Notes: generated by a model from the sequence alone, not told the origin. A stretch of DNA of 64,000 nt from Arsenophonus sp046530765 (GCA_046530765.1 JBHEQS010000005.1:1-64000); one strand, 5' to 3'; counted from the first letter of the stretch, positions 10,244 through 20,821 are shown. Numbers and translations: made by a program.

Positions 10244-11619
10244 TCCCTATTTCATTAAGAGAGTTAGCTTTTATTACAAGAGGTGTTCTACATCAAATTA
10301 ATGATCAGAGTGCGGATAGTATATTGATTAATACAGTAACAACTAATAGTTTCAGATCTATTAATAGCTTATTTATAGCATTAAAAGGAGAGTGTTTTGA
10401 TGGTCATAATTTTGTTGAAAATGCTAATTCAGTTGGAGCGATAGCATTGTTAGTTTGTCATCCATTAACAGTTAATTGCCCACAAATTGTTGTTGAAGAT
10501 ACTCGATTGGCAATGGGGAAATTAGCATCTTGGATTAGATCACAAAGCAAGGCTAAGGTTATTGGAATTACTGGCTCTTCTGGTAAAACTTTAGTTAAAG
10601 AGATGGTTGCTTCTATTCTATCACAGCGTAGTCCAACACTTTTTACTGAAGGTAATTTCAATAATGATATTGGTGTATCATTAACGTTGTTTCGTTTGAA
10701 TGCAATGCATCATTATGTAGTGATTGAAATTGGCGCTAATCATATTGGAGAAATTGAATATATCACTAATATTGTTAAACCTGACATAGTATTAGTAAAT
10801 AATTTATTCAATGCACATATTAATGGTTTTGGATCATTATCTGGAGTTGCCAAAGCTAAAGGAGAAATTTTTCATGGATTAACAAAAAAAGGAACTGCTG
10901 TTATTAATTTAAGTAGCCATGATTGGCCAAATTGGAAATATTATTTTAATCAACAATCAATTATTTGGCGTTTTTCTATAATGAAACAACGATACGCTAA
11001 TTTTTATGCAGAAAATATTTCTATAAAATCAATATATTCTAAATTCGAGCTACATACACCAAATGGTTTTACATCAATATTATTACATTTGCCAGGTAGA
11101 CATAACATTGCTAATGCGTTAGCTGCTAGTGCATTAGCAATGTCATGTGGAGCAACTCTTGAAGAAGTTAGCTTTGGGTTATCTAATGTTAAGCCTATAT
11201 TTGGTCGTTTATATTTTATTAATATAGCTCCAGGTAAACTTATTTTAGATGATACTTATAATGCTAATGTTGGCTCTATGATAGCCGCTATTGACGTTTT
11301 ATCTCAAATGCCTGGATATTGCATATTAGTTGTTGGTGATATGGCTGAATTAGGTGATAAGACTGATATATGTCACAAAGAAATCGGGGATGCTATTAAA
11401 AAGATTAATATTAATAGAGTTTTTAGTGTTGGCAATAAAAGCTATCTTATCAGCAAACACAGTGGTTGTGGTGAACATTTTACCTCTAAAAAAGAATTAA
11501 TAGACAAACTAATCTCATTGATAAAAAAACACGAAATTATATCAGTTTTAGTTAAAGGCTCTCGAAGTACATCAATGGAAGAGGTTGTTGTAGCCTTACG
11601 GGAGCATTTTTTATGTTAA
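10240..11619 (+). CDS. murF: UDP-MurNAc-tripeptide:D-Ala-D-Ala ligase MurF
   Basis: Adds D-Ala-D-Ala to complete the UDP-MurNAc-pentapeptide. The 459 residues (E. coli 452) contain P-loop GSSGKT at 112-117, the central-domain motifs GANHIGEI and GRHNIANALAA, and the C-terminal GDMAELG. The start is a GTG whose last two bases belong to the murE stop (GTGA overlap), a typical coupled start. It overlaps mraY by 7 nt at the other end. Confidence 0.97.
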   Translation: MIPISLRELAFITRGVLHQINDQSADSILINTVTTNSFRSINSLFIALKGECFDGHNFVENANSVGAIALLVCHPLTVNCPQIVVEDTRLAMGKLASWIRSQSKAKVIGITGSSGKTLVKEMVASILSQRSPTLFTEGNFNNDIGVSLTLFRLNAMHHYVVIEIGANHIGEIEYITNIVKPDIVLVNNLFNAHINGFGSLSGVAKAKGEIFHGLTKKGTAVINLSSHDWPNWKYYFNQQSIIWRFSIMKQRYANFYAENISIKSIYSKFELHTPNGFTSILLHLPGRHNIANALAASALAMSCGATLEEVSFGLSNVKPIFGRLYFINIAPGKLILDDTYNANVGSMIAAIDVLSQMPGYCILVVGDMAELGDKTDICHKEIGDAIKKININRVFSVGNKSYLISKHSGCGEHFTSKKELIDKLISLIKKHEIISVLVKGSRSTSMEEVVVALREHFLC

Positions 11620-12695
11620 TTTGGTTAGCCGATCATTTAGTTAAATATTTTTCTGGTTTTAATCTTTTTTTTTATTTAACATTTCGTGCTATTACCAGTT
11701 TATTAACAGCATTTATAATTTTGTTATGGATTGGACCACATTTGATTTATCATTTAAAAAAATTACAAATAGGTCAAATTGTGCGTCATGAAGCTCCTAA
11801 ATCACATTATAATAAATATGGCACTCCTACAATGGGAGGCATATTAATTTTATCTTCTATTATAATTTCAATTATCTTATGGGCGCGATTAAATAATTAT
11901 TATGTTTGGTGTGTAATAGCTATTTTGTTAGGTTATGGTGTTATTGGATTTATTGATGATTATAGAAAAATAATATCTAAAAACTCAATTGGATTAACAG
12001 CTAGTTGTAAATATTTCTGGCAATCAGTATTGGCTTTGAGTTTAGTATGTGCTTTATATAGCACAGGGAAAAATACAATAGCAACTCAACTTGTTGTGCC
12101 TTTTTTAAAAGATGTTATACCACAACTTGGTCTGTTTTATATTTTTCTTGGTTATTTTGTCATTGTTGGGACAAGCAATGCAGTTAATTTAACTGATGGA
12201 TTGGACGGTTTAGCGATTATGCCAACTGTTTTTATTTCGGCTGGTTTTGCATTGGTGTCTTGGGTAAGTGGTAATTTTAATTTCGCAAACTATTTAAAAA
12301 TTCCTTATATCAGTCATGCAGGTGAATTGGTTGTAGTTTGCACTGCAATTGTAGGTTCTGGTTTAGGATTTTTATGGTTCAATACCTATCCAGCACAAGT
12401 TTTCATGGGCGATGTTGGCTCATTAGCATTGGGTGGCGCATTGGGAACAATTTCTATTTTACTGCGACAAGAATTTTTATTGTTGATTATGGGTGGAATA
12501 TTTGTTATTGAAACATTATCGGTAATTTTACAAGTTGTATCGTTCAAACTGCGAGGTGAGCGAATTTTTCGTATGGCACCTATACATCATCATTATGAAT
12601 TAAAAGGGTTGCCTGAGCCTCGTGTTATTGTGAGATTTTGGATTATTTCATTAATGTTAGTATTAATTGGGTTGCTAACACTGAAGGTACGTTGA
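11613..12695 (+). CDS. mraY: phospho-MurNAc-pentapeptide transferase MraY
   Basis: Polytopic inner-membrane enzyme that moves phospho-MurNAc-pentapeptide onto undecaprenyl phosphate to give lipid I. At 360 residues it is exactly the E. coli length, with about ten hydrophobic segments. Conserved acidic and loop motifs are present: GFIDDYRK (the DD pair), NLTDGLDGLA, and the cytoplasmic histidine motif MAPIHHHYE. Its ATG lies inside the end of murF. Confidence 0.97.
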   Translation: MLIWLADHLVKYFSGFNLFFYLTFRAITSLLTAFIILLWIGPHLIYHLKKLQIGQIVRHEAPKSHYNKYGTPTMGGILILSSIIISIILWARLNNYYVWCVIAILLGYGVIGFIDDYRKIISKNSIGLTASCKYFWQSVLALSLVCALYSTGKNTIATQLVVPFLKDVIPQLGLFYIFLGYFVIVGTSNAVNLTDGLDGLAIMPTVFISAGFALVSWVSGNFNFANYLKIPYISHAGELVVVCTAIVGSGLGFLWFNTYPAQVFMGDVGSLALGGALGTISILLRQEFLLLIMGGIFVIETLSVILQVVSFKLRGERIFRMAPIHHHYELKGLPEPRVIVRFWIISLMLVLIGLLTLKVR

Positions 12696-12697
12696 TA

Positions 12698-14011
12698 ATG
12701 TATAATTATCATGGCAAAAAAATTGTCATTATCGGATTGGGTCAAACAGGTTTATCATGTGTTAATTTTTTTCTCTCACGTCATGTTATTCCATGCATTA
12801 TTGACACCAGAAAATTTCCTCCTTGTAAGGATAAATTACCTTCTAAAATCATGTGTCACACTGGCGATTTGAATATAGAATTATTGATGGCAGCCGATTT
12901 GATCGTAGCTAGTCCTGGCATTTCACTTTTAACACCAGAATTCAAAATATTAATAGATAAAAATATTGAAATTATCAGTGATATTGAACTTTTTTGTCGT
13001 GAAACTAATAAACCTATTGTTGCTATCACTGGCTCTAATGGTAAAAGCACTGTTACAACATTAGTTAGTGAAATGGCAAAAGCAGCTAATTGGAAAGTAG
13101 CAGTTGGTGGAAATATAGGAATACCAGTACTAACATTATTATCAAAAGATTATGATTTATATGTATTAGAGCTTTCTAGTTTTCAACTTGAAATGACATA
13201 TAGTTTAAAAGCTACAGCAACAACCATATTAAATTTGACAGAAGATCACATGGATCGATATCCGGAAGGCATAAAACAGTACCGAGCAGCTAAGTTACGA
13301 ATTTATACAGGCGCTAAAGTTTGTATTATTAATGAACAGGATCCAAAAACTTGGCCATTACTCGGTCGTGATAAACGATGCGTTAGCTTTGGCATTAATG
13401 CAGGGGATTATCAACTAAATACTCATACTAAAGAATTACAAATAAAAGGTCAAGGTATTATTGATGTCTCTAAAATACATTTATTCGGGCAACATGGACA
13501 TCTAAACGTACTGGCTGCACTAGCTTTAGCAGACGAGGTGAACATTCCTCGTAAATCAAGTCTATCTGTAATTAGCAATTATACAGGGTTGCCTCATCGT
13601 TGTCAATTGGTTCATAAGAATTTAGGAATTCAATGGGTTAATGATTCTAAATCAACGAATATTGCTAGTACCAAAGCAGCTTTAAATGGTTTACAAATAA
13701 CTGGTAGACTTTATTTATTATTAGGTGGAGATGGAAAATCTGTAGATTTTTCATCATTAAAACCATATATTTTATCGAAAAATATTAAATTATGTTGTTT
13801 TGGTCGTGATGGTTATAAATTAGCTATGTTGAAAAAAAATAGTTTACTACTGGATACAATGGAGCAATGTTTACGAACTATCGCGCCAGAATTAAAAGAT
13901 GGTGACATTATTCTACTTTCACCTGCTTGTGCAAGTTTCGATCAATTTCGTAATTTTGAAGATAGAGGCGAAAAATTCACTCAATTAGCGAAGGAGTTAG
14001 GTCAATGTTAA
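12698..14011 (+). CDS. murD: UDP-MurNAc-L-Ala:D-Glu ligase MurD
   Basis: Adds D-glutamate to UDP-MurNAc-L-Ala. The ATG at 12698 is chosen although the frame is open upstream to 12638. It yields MYNYHGKKIVIIGLGQTG, matching the E. coli start, begins 2 nt after the mraY stop, and has an AAGG site about 10 nt upstream. The 437 residues (E. coli 438) include the UDP-binding GLGQTGLS, P-loop GSNGKST at 112-118, ELSSFQLE, and LLSPACASFDQF near the C-terminus. Confidence 0.97.
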   Translation: MYNYHGKKIVIIGLGQTGLSCVNFFLSRHVIPCIIDTRKFPPCKDKLPSKIMCHTGDLNIELLMAADLIVASPGISLLTPEFKILIDKNIEIISDIELFCRETNKPIVAITGSNGKSTVTTLVSEMAKAANWKVAVGGNIGIPVLTLLSKDYDLYVLELSSFQLEMTYSLKATATTILNLTEDHMDRYPEGIKQYRAAKLRIYTGAKVCIINEQDPKTWPLLGRDKRCVSFGINAGDYQLNTHTKELQIKGQGIIDVSKIHLFGQHGHLNVLAALALADEVNIPRKSSLSVISNYTGLPHRCQLVHKNLGIQWVNDSKSTNIASTKAALNGLQITGRLYLLLGGDGKSVDFSSLKPYILSKNIKLCCFGRDGYKLAMLKKNSLLLDTMEQCLRTIAPELKDGDIILLSPACASFDQFRNFEDRGEKFTQLAKELGQC

Positions 14012-15198
14012 TATTTAACTTTAATAGATTAAACAAATTCACTAACTGCAAGAGTAATGAATATTCTTTAGATACCATTCTTTATGATCGCACTTTGGTA
14101 TGGATCATGTTGGGATTATCTGTAATTGGTTTTATTATTATGACATCTGCTTCAATGCCTGTTGGTCAGCATTTAATGCAAGATCCATTTTTTTTTACTA
14201 AACGGACTATTATATATTTGATTTTATCATTTTGTTTAGGTTTATTAATATTAAATATTCCGATGTTGTTATGGGAAAGATATAGCTTTTTATTATTAAT
14301 AACCTCATTTGTTATGTTATTAGTTGTCCTAGTTTCTGGAATATCGGTTAATGGTGCTTCTCGTTGGATTAGCGCTGGAATTATACGCATACAGCCGGCT
14401 GAGATCGCAAAATTAGCTATATTCTGCTATCTATCAAGTTACTTAGTCAGAAAAATCAATGATGTAAGGTCACGATTTTTTGGCTTTATCAAACCTATGT
14501 GTATTTTGCTATTAATTGGTATTTTACTGTTATTGCAGCCTGATTTTGGTACAGCGATTATATTGGTTGTAACAATTTTATCATTATTATTTCTTGTTGG
14601 TGCTAGATTAACACCGTTTATTATTTGTGTTGTTATTTGTGCAATAAGTGTTATTGGATTAATTTATTTTAAACCTTATCGATTATATCGAATAACTTCT
14701 TTTCTTAATCCATGGGCAGATCCTTTTGGTAGTGGTTATCAATTAACACAATCTTTAGTAGCGTTTGGACGCGGAAAATTATTTGGCCAAGGTTTAGGTA
14801 ATTCTATTCAGAAATTAGAATATCTTCCTGAAGCACATACTGATTTTGTTTTTTCAGTTTTAGCTGAAGAGCTAGGTTATATTGGTGTAGTATTAGTTAT
14901 TTTTATGTTATTTTTTATTGCTTTTCGTGGAATCATGATTGGAAAGCGAGCCTTAGATTTAGAACAATATTTTTCAGGTTATTTTGCTTGCTCAATAGGT
15001 ATTTGTTTTGCTTTTCAATCGTTAGTCAATATTGGATCCTCAATAGGGATATTGCCAACTAAAGGATTAACACTCCCATTTATTAGTTATGGTGGTTCTA
15101 GTCTATTAATTATGTTTGTTGTTATTACTATTCTATTGCGCATTGATTTCGAAACACGTATTAAAAAATCACATGTATTTATATGGAGAAATAAATGA
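14005..15198 (+). CDS. ftsW: septal peptidoglycan glycosyltransferase FtsW
   Basis: SEDS-family membrane glycosyltransferase that polymerises lipid II at the septum with FtsI. The 397 residues (E. coli 414) have about ten membrane segments. The functional loop LPEAHTDFVFS, with the family's catalytic aspartate, is intact, as are PFGSGYQLTQSL, the QGLGNS region and the C-terminal LTLPFISYGGSSL. The cytoplasmic N-tail is shorter than in E. coli, which explains the length difference. It overlaps murD by 7 nt and murG by 4 nt (ATGA). Confidence 0.97.
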   Translation: MLIFNFNRLNKFTNCKSNEYSLDTILYDRTLVWIMLGLSVIGFIIMTSASMPVGQHLMQDPFFFTKRTIIYLILSFCLGLLILNIPMLLWERYSFLLLITSFVMLLVVLVSGISVNGASRWISAGIIRIQPAEIAKLAIFCYLSSYLVRKINDVRSRFFGFIKPMCILLLIGILLLLQPDFGTAIILVVTILSLLFLVGARLTPFIICVVICAISVIGLIYFKPYRLYRITSFLNPWADPFGSGYQLTQSLVAFGRGKLFGQGLGNSIQKLEYLPEAHTDFVFSVLAEELGYIGVVLVIFMLFFIAFRGIMIGKRALDLEQYFSGYFACSIGICFAFQSLVNIGSSIGILPTKGLTLPFISYGGSSLLIMFVVITILLRIDFETRIKKSHVFIWRNK

Positions 15199-16262
15199 CT
15201 AAAATAAAACGTCTCATTGTCATGGCAGGCGGTACTGGAGGGCATATTTTTCCAGGATTAGCTGTAGCTAATTATCTAAAGATGCAAGGCTGGGACGTTT
15301 GTTGGTTAGGAACCTCTGAGCGGATGGAGGCAGATTTAGTTCCTAGGTACGGCATTAAAATTGAATTCATAAAAATTTCAGGTTTATCTGGAAAGGGAAT
15401 AAAGGCGTTATTACTTGCTCCGTTTAAAATTATTAAAGCAATAAAACAAGCTATAATAATTATGCGAAATTATCAACCAGATGTCGTATTGGGAATGGGA
15501 GGATATGTTTCTGGTCCTGGCGGCATTGCAGCGTGGCTATGTAATATTCCAATTATATTGCATGAACAAAATAGAGTAGCAGGATTAACAAATCGTTTAT
15601 TAGATAAAATTGCAAAGCAATCTTTACAAGCATTTCCAGGAGCTCTTATCAATGCCACTGTAGTAGGAAATCCAGTTCGTGATGAAATACTGGCATTACT
15701 TGAACCTGAAAAACGTTTATTCGATCGTGATGGAGCTCTTCGAATTTTAGTCATGGGCGGTAGCCAAGGTGCAAAGATTTTAAATCAAATATTACCAAAA
15801 GTTGCATCTAAATTAAATGGAAAAGTAAAAATTTGGCATCAAGCAGGAAAGGGTGCAAACAAAATAACAGAGAATTTATATAAGAAATTATGTTGTAAAT
15901 CAGATAATTACAAAGTAATTGAATTTATTGATGATATAGCTGAAGCTTATACTTGGGCTGATATTATTATCTGCCGCGCAGGTGCCTTAACAGTTAGCGA
16001 AGTTGCTGTTGCTGGTTTACCGGCAATTTTTATTCCTTTTAAACATAAAGATAAGCAACAATACTTTAATGCTCTACAGTTAAAAAATGCTGGCGCAGCA
16101 AAAATTATTGAACAGATTCAATTGTCTGCAAATAGATTATTAAATATTTTAAATCAATTATCTCGACCGAAGTTATTAGAGATGGCAAAAAAAGCACGTG
16201 CCGTATCAATTACAGATTCAACTAAACGCGTTGCGGAAATATTGATTGCAGTTACTAAATGA
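15195..16262 (+). CDS. murG: lipid II synthase MurG (GlcNAc transferase)
   Basis: GT28 glycosyltransferase that adds GlcNAc to lipid I on the cytoplasmic face of the inner membrane. The 355 residues equal the E. coli length. The N-terminal GGTGGHIFPG loop (12-21), the second glycine motif GGSQGAKILNQ, and the UDP-GlcNAc-binding stretch CRAGALTVSEVA are present. The ATG overlaps the ftsW stop as ATGA. Confidence 0.97.
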   Translation: MTKIKRLIVMAGGTGGHIFPGLAVANYLKMQGWDVCWLGTSERMEADLVPRYGIKIEFIKISGLSGKGIKALLLAPFKIIKAIKQAIIIMRNYQPDVVLGMGGYVSGPGGIAAWLCNIPIILHEQNRVAGLTNRLLDKIAKQSLQAFPGALINATVVGNPVRDEILALLEPEKRLFDRDGALRILVMGGSQGAKILNQILPKVASKLNGKVKIWHQAGKGANKITENLYKKLCCKSDNYKVIEFIDDIAEAYTWADIIICRAGALTVSEVAVAGLPAIFIPFKHKDKQQYFNALQLKNAGAAKIIEQIQLSANRLLNILNQLSRPKLLEMAKKARAVSITDSTKRVAEILIAVTK

Positions 16263-16320
16263 AGATAATTTTATATTGAATAATTCTTAAATCAGCAACA
16301 GAAAAGATTAAGAAAGTAAA

Positions 16321-17799
16321 GTGAATACACAAGAATTAATTAAATTAAGAGCAACAGTACCAGAAATGCGTCGAATTAGGCATATTCATTTTGTTGGCAT
16401 TGGCGGCGCTGGAATGGGTGGTATTGCTGAAGTATTGGCTAATGAAGGTTATGAAATTAGTGGCTCTGATTTATTGCCAAATGCAGTTACTAAGAAATTA
16501 ATAGAACTTGGAGCAAAAATTTATTTTAATCACAGTCCAAAAAATGTTACAAATGCATGCGTTGTTGTCGTATCTGCCGCAATTTCCAATGATAATCCAG
16601 AAATTATTGCAGCACAAGAAGAAAGAATACCAATTATCCAAAGAGCTGAAATGTTGGCTGAATTGATGCGTTTTCGTCATGGTATTGCTATAGCAGGGAG
16701 CCATGGAAAAACTACTACTACTGCAATGATTGCTAGCATTTATGCGCAGGCAGGATTAGATCCAACATTTATCAATGGTGGTTTAGTGAAATCTGCAGGA
16801 GTTCACGCTCGTTTAGGTACTAGCAGATATTTGATTGCTGAAGCCGATGAGAGTGATGCTTCCTTCTTACATTTACAACCATTAGTTGCTGTAATAACAA
16901 ATATTGAAGCTGATCATATGGAGACTTATGGCGGTGATTTTGAAAAACTAAAAGAAGCTTTTATAAGTTTTTTACATAATCTACCATTTTACGGTCTTGC
17001 GATATTATGCATAGACGATCCAGTTGTACGATCACTTATAATGAAAGTTGGTCGTTCTATTACTACTTACGGTTTTAGTGATGAAGCAGACTTTAAAATT
17101 ATATCGTATAATCAGAGAGGTAATCAATGTTTTTTTACTGTATCACGAAAAAATATGGCTAATTTAAGATTAATATTGAATGCACCTGGAAGACATAATG
17201 CATTAAATGCAACTGTTGCTGTTGCTGTTGCAACAGAAGAAGGAATTGACGATATATCTATTTTAACTGCATTAGAAAAATTTCAAGGAACTGGGCGTAG
17301 GTTTGATTTTTTAGGTAATTTTTCTTTAGTTAATGTTAATGGAAAAAAAGGTAGCGTTATGCTAATAGATGATTATGGCCATCATCCAACAGAAGTTAAT
17401 GCTACTATTAAGGCAGCAAAAGAAGGGTGGAAAGATAAGCGTATAGTAATGGTTTTTCAGCCACACAGATATACTCGTACGCGTGATTTGTATGATGATT
17501 TTGTTAATATTTTAAATCAAGTTGATGTATTGTTAATGCTAGATGTCTATCCGGCTGGAGAATGTGTTATACATGGTGCAGATAGTCAATCGCTATGTCG
17601 AACAATTCGAAATCGAGGTAAATTAGATCCTATTTTTATAGATAAACATAATAAAATCAGTGAAATATTGGCACAAATTGTACAAGATAACGATATTATA
17701 CTTATACAGGGAGCCGGAAATATAGATAAAATAGCACGCGATTTAGCTGATACGAATTTGCGAGTAATTTCAACAAGTGAGGTTAAGAGTTATGATTGA
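16321..17799 (+). CDS. murC: UDP-MurNAc:L-Ala ligase MurC
   Basis: First ligase of the stem peptide. The start is GTG at 16321, giving MNTQELIKLR, which matches the E. coli N-terminus. The 492 residues (E. coli 491) include GIGGAGMGGIAE, the P-loop at 126-132 (GSHGKTT, serine for the usual threonine, conservative), EADESDASFLHLQP, and DDYGHHPTEV. A 58-nt gap separates it from murG, the widest inside the mur part of the cluster. The 3' end overlaps ddlB by 8 nt. Confidence 0.97.
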   Translation: MNTQELIKLRATVPEMRRIRHIHFVGIGGAGMGGIAEVLANEGYEISGSDLLPNAVTKKLIELGAKIYFNHSPKNVTNACVVVVSAAISNDNPEIIAAQEERIPIIQRAEMLAELMRFRHGIAIAGSHGKTTTTAMIASIYAQAGLDPTFINGGLVKSAGVHARLGTSRYLIAEADESDASFLHLQPLVAVITNIEADHMETYGGDFEKLKEAFISFLHNLPFYGLAILCIDDPVVRSLIMKVGRSITTYGFSDEADFKIISYNQRGNQCFFTVSRKNMANLRLILNAPGRHNALNATVAVAVATEEGIDDISILTALEKFQGTGRRFDFLGNFSLVNVNGKKGSVMLIDDYGHHPTEVNATIKAAKEGWKDKRIVMVFQPHRYTRTRDLYDDFVNILNQVDVLLMLDVYPAGECVIHGADSQSLCRTIRNRGKLDPIFIDKHNKISEILAQIVQDNDIILIQGAGNIDKIARDLADTNLRVISTSEVKSYD

Positions 17800-18712
17800 T
17801 AAAGTCGCTGTACTTTTTGGTGGAAACTCATCTGAAAGAGAAATTTCTATACAATCTGGTAAAGCTGTCGTTAATGGATTGCGTAATTCTGGAATAGATG
17901 CACATCCAGTTGATATTAGAAATTTTTCTGTATTCAAATTAAAAGAAATTGGTTATAAAAAAGCTTTTATTGCTTTGCATGGGCGTGGTGGCGAAGATGG
18001 TTCAGTGCAGGGAGTTTTAAAATTTTTGGGATTACCATATACCGGTAGTGGTATCTTATCTTCATCACTTTCGATGGACAAAGTTCGCACTAAACAATTA
18101 TGGACAGGCATAGGATTGTTAAATGCACCTTATATATCACTAGATAAAAATAAGCTAGCAATGATGTCAGACTCAATGCTTTTTAAGTTAACTTCTGATT
18201 TAGGTTTGCCTCTTATTGTAAAGCCAACTCTAGAAGGTTCAAGCATTGGTATTAGCAAAGTAACAACTTTACTTAAATTAAGAATGGCACTAGAACTTGC
18301 TTTTCGTTATGACAAAAATGTTCTTATTGAGAAATATATAAATGGACCTGAATATAGCGTAGCAATTATAGGAGACAATGTAATGCCATCGATTCGTATT
18401 CAGCCAGCTGGAGGTTTTTATGATTATAACGCAAAATATTTTTCTAATGAGACACAATATTTCTGCCCTAGTGAGTTAAAAGCAGAAGAAGAAGTATTTT
18501 TGAGAGAATTAGCTTTATCAGCCTATAAGGCAATTGGTTGTTCTGGTTGTGGTAGGGTTGATATCATGAGAGATAGTGATGGTGTTTTTTATTTATTAGA
18601 AATCAATACTGCACCAGGAATGACGGATCGCAGTTTAGTGGCAATGTCTGCTAAAAAAGTAGGTATGGATTTTTCAGAGTTAGTTAAAAAGATTTTAGAA
18701 TTGGCGGAGTAA
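17792..18712 (+). CDS. ddlB: D-alanine--D-alanine ligase DdlB
   Basis: Makes the D-Ala-D-Ala dipeptide used by MurF. The ATG at 17792 is preferred over 17777. It gives MIDKVAVLFGG, aligned with E. coli MTDKIAVLLGG, 306 residues (the E. coli length), and a GAGG site just upstream. The ATP-grasp fold motifs are visible: GRGGEDGSVQG, PLIVKPTLEGSSIGI, and the metal/ATP-binding FYLLEINTAPGMT. It overlaps the end of murC, as in E. coli. Confidence 0.97.
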   Translation: MIDKVAVLFGGNSSEREISIQSGKAVVNGLRNSGIDAHPVDIRNFSVFKLKEIGYKKAFIALHGRGGEDGSVQGVLKFLGLPYTGSGILSSSLSMDKVRTKQLWTGIGLLNAPYISLDKNKLAMMSDSMLFKLTSDLGLPLIVKPTLEGSSIGISKVTTLLKLRMALELAFRYDKNVLIEKYINGPEYSVAIIGDNVMPSIRIQPAGGFYDYNAKYFSNETQYFCPSELKAEEEVFLRELALSAYKAIGCSGCGRVDIMRDSDGVFYLLEINTAPGMTDRSLVAMSAKKVGMDFSELVKKILELAE

Positions 18713-18713
18713 T

Positions 18714-19520
18714 ATGCCACATGAATCACTTATACTTAATGTTGTGAATAAATTGCTAAAAAAAAATCATAGTAATTGTTGCAGAACCAATGGTTATTAT
18801 TTGTCTGGTATTGTCTTCTTCTTAACAATACTGTGCACTATTACATTGAGTGTGTATATGCTGTTAAATTGGATGAAAGATGTTAATCAATTTCCTATTT
18901 CTAAGATAGTTATAACTGGTGAGCGTCATTATACATGTGATGATGATATCAGAAAAGCAATATTAACACTAGGAATGCCAGGTACATTTATGACTATAGA
19001 TTTGAATGCAGTTTATAATCAAATAAAAACAATGTCGTGGATAAAAAAAGTTACTGTACGCAAACAATGGCCAAATAGTCTAAAAATTTATTTAGTAGAA
19101 TATAAACCTTATGCTAAATGGAATGATATTTTTTTAGTTAATACAGAGGGTAATATTTTTAGTTTACCTGGGTTATTAAATATTAAAGGTAATTTTTTGA
19201 TGTTATATGGACCAGAAGGTACCCAGAAAGAAGTATTAGAAATGTATCGCTTTATGCAATCTCAGTTTGCGCCACATAATTTTAAGATAAAGTCAGTATC
19301 AATGACTGTACGACGCTCGTGGAAATTAGTTTTATCTAATGATATTAGATTGAATATAGGTAAGTATGATGTCAAAGAGCGATTAAATCGTTTTATTAAG
19401 CTTTCTAAACTATTGAAACAATCGACATATAAACGCATTGAATATATAGATTTACGATATGCCAATGGAGCGGCGGTTGGTTGGTTGCCGCTTTTAATTA
19501 AACAATCCTACAATAATTAA
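18714..19520 (+). CDS. ftsQ: cell division protein FtsQ
   Basis: Bitopic divisome scaffold that binds FtsL and FtsB. The 268 residues (E. coli 276) show a cytoplasmic tail, one membrane helix at about residues 30-50, and a POTRA-type domain starting near ISKIVITGERHYTCDDDI, followed by the beta domain with VRKQWPNSLKIYLVEYKPYAKWND and YIDLRYANGAAVGW. It starts 1 nt after the ddlB stop, with a GGAG site inside the ddlB end. Confidence 0.95.
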   Translation: MPHESLILNVVNKLLKKNHSNCCRTNGYYLSGIVFFLTILCTITLSVYMLLNWMKDVNQFPISKIVITGERHYTCDDDIRKAILTLGMPGTFMTIDLNAVYNQIKTMSWIKKVTVRKQWPNSLKIYLVEYKPYAKWNDIFLVNTEGNIFSLPGLLNIKGNFLMLYGPEGTQKEVLEMYRFMQSQFAPHNFKIKSVSMTVRRSWKLVLSNDIRLNIGKYDVKERLNRFIKLSKLLKQSTYKRIEYIDLRYANGAAVGWLPLLIKQSYNN

Positions 19521-19564
19521 AATAGTTTAGGCTGTTTATTAACTCAAATACAGGCAAATTAACG

Positions 19565-20821
19565 ATGATTAAAACGCCGAACAGAAAATTAATAGTTGGT
19601 CTTGAAATTGGAACTTCCAAGGTTTCTGCGATAGTTGGTGAAATTATGCCTGATGGAATGGTAAATATTATTGGTGTCGGTAATTGCCCGTCTAGAGGGA
19701 TGGATAAAGGTGGCGTGAATGATTTGGAATCTGTTGTTAAATGCGTTCAACGAGCTATTGATCAAGCTGAATTGATAGCGGATTGTCGAATATCATCAGT
19801 TTATCTAGCAATTTCTGGTAATCACATTAATTGTCAAAATGAAATAGGTATGGTTCCTATTTCTGAGGATGAAGTTACTCAAGATGATGTAGATAATGTT
19901 GTTCATACTGCTAAATCTGTTAGAGTTCGTGATGAACATAGAATTTTACACGTTATTCCACAAGAATATTCTATTGATTATCAAGAAGGAATTAAAAATC
20001 CGATTGGACTTTCAGGTGTGCGAATGCAGGCTAAGGTGCATCTGATTACTTGTAATAATGATAGAGCTAAAAATATTGTTAAAGCAGTTGAGAGATGCGG
20101 TTTAAAAGTAGATCAATTAATTTTTTCAGGTTTAGCGTCAAGTAATTCCATTTTAACTGAAGATGAGCGTGAATTGGGTGTATGTGTAATTGATGTTGGT
20201 GGTGGAACAATGGATATAGCAGTTTATACTGCTGGATCACTGCGACATATTAAAGTTATACCATATGCAGGTAATATAGTGACAAGTGATATTGCTTATG
20301 CGTTTGGTACACCACCAGGCGATGCGGAAATAATAAAGGTTCGTTATGGCTGTGCATTAGGTAGCATTATTAGTAAAGATGAAAATATTGAAGTTCCAAG
20401 TGTAGGAGGCCGCCCTCCAAGAAGATTGCAGAGGCAAACATTAGCTGAAATTATTGAACCACGTTATAAAGAACTGTTGAGCTTAGTAAATGATGAAATT
20501 TTAAAATTACAAGAACTATTGCGTCAACAAGGTGTAAAACATCATCTAGCTGCTGGTATTGTATTAACAGGTGGCGGTGCTCAAATTCATGGTATGGTAG
20601 AATGCGCTCAAAAAGTATTTCGTACTCATGTTCGAATAGGTAAACCATTAAATATAATAGGGTTAACTGACTATGCGCAGGAGCCTAATTGCTCTACAGT
20701 TGTCGGTCTTCTTCATCATGAAAAGCAGACTAATTTTGAAAATGAAACAGAAATAGATAAACGTAAATTAGTTAGTAGTTTATTTAGTAAGATTACTAGT
20801 TGGTTGAGGAAAGAATTTTAA
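19565..20821 (+). CDS. ftsA: actin-like division protein FtsA
   Basis: Tethers FtsZ to the membrane and recruits later divisome proteins. The 418 residues (E. coli 420) begin with the actin-fold phosphate loop GLEIGTSKV. CVIDVGGGTMDIAVY and LTGGGAQIHG are the other ATPase motifs. The C-terminal membrane-targeting amphipathic helix is intact (ITSWLRKEF). It lies 44 nt after ftsQ and 58 nt before ftsZ. Confidence 0.97.
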   Translation: MIKTPNRKLIVGLEIGTSKVSAIVGEIMPDGMVNIIGVGNCPSRGMDKGGVNDLESVVKCVQRAIDQAELIADCRISSVYLAISGNHINCQNEIGMVPISEDEVTQDDVDNVVHTAKSVRVRDEHRILHVIPQEYSIDYQEGIKNPIGLSGVRMQAKVHLITCNNDRAKNIVKAVERCGLKVDQLIFSGLASSNSILTEDERELGVCVIDVGGGTMDIAVYTAGSLRHIKVIPYAGNIVTSDIAYAFGTPPGDAEIIKVRYGCALGSIISKDENIEVPSVGGRPPRRLQRQTLAEIIEPRYKELLSLVNDEILKLQELLRQQGVKHHLAAGIVLTGGGAQIHGMVECAQKVFRTHVRIGKPLNIIGLTDYAQEPNCSTVVGLLHHEKQTNFENETEIDKRKLVSSLFSKITSWLRKEF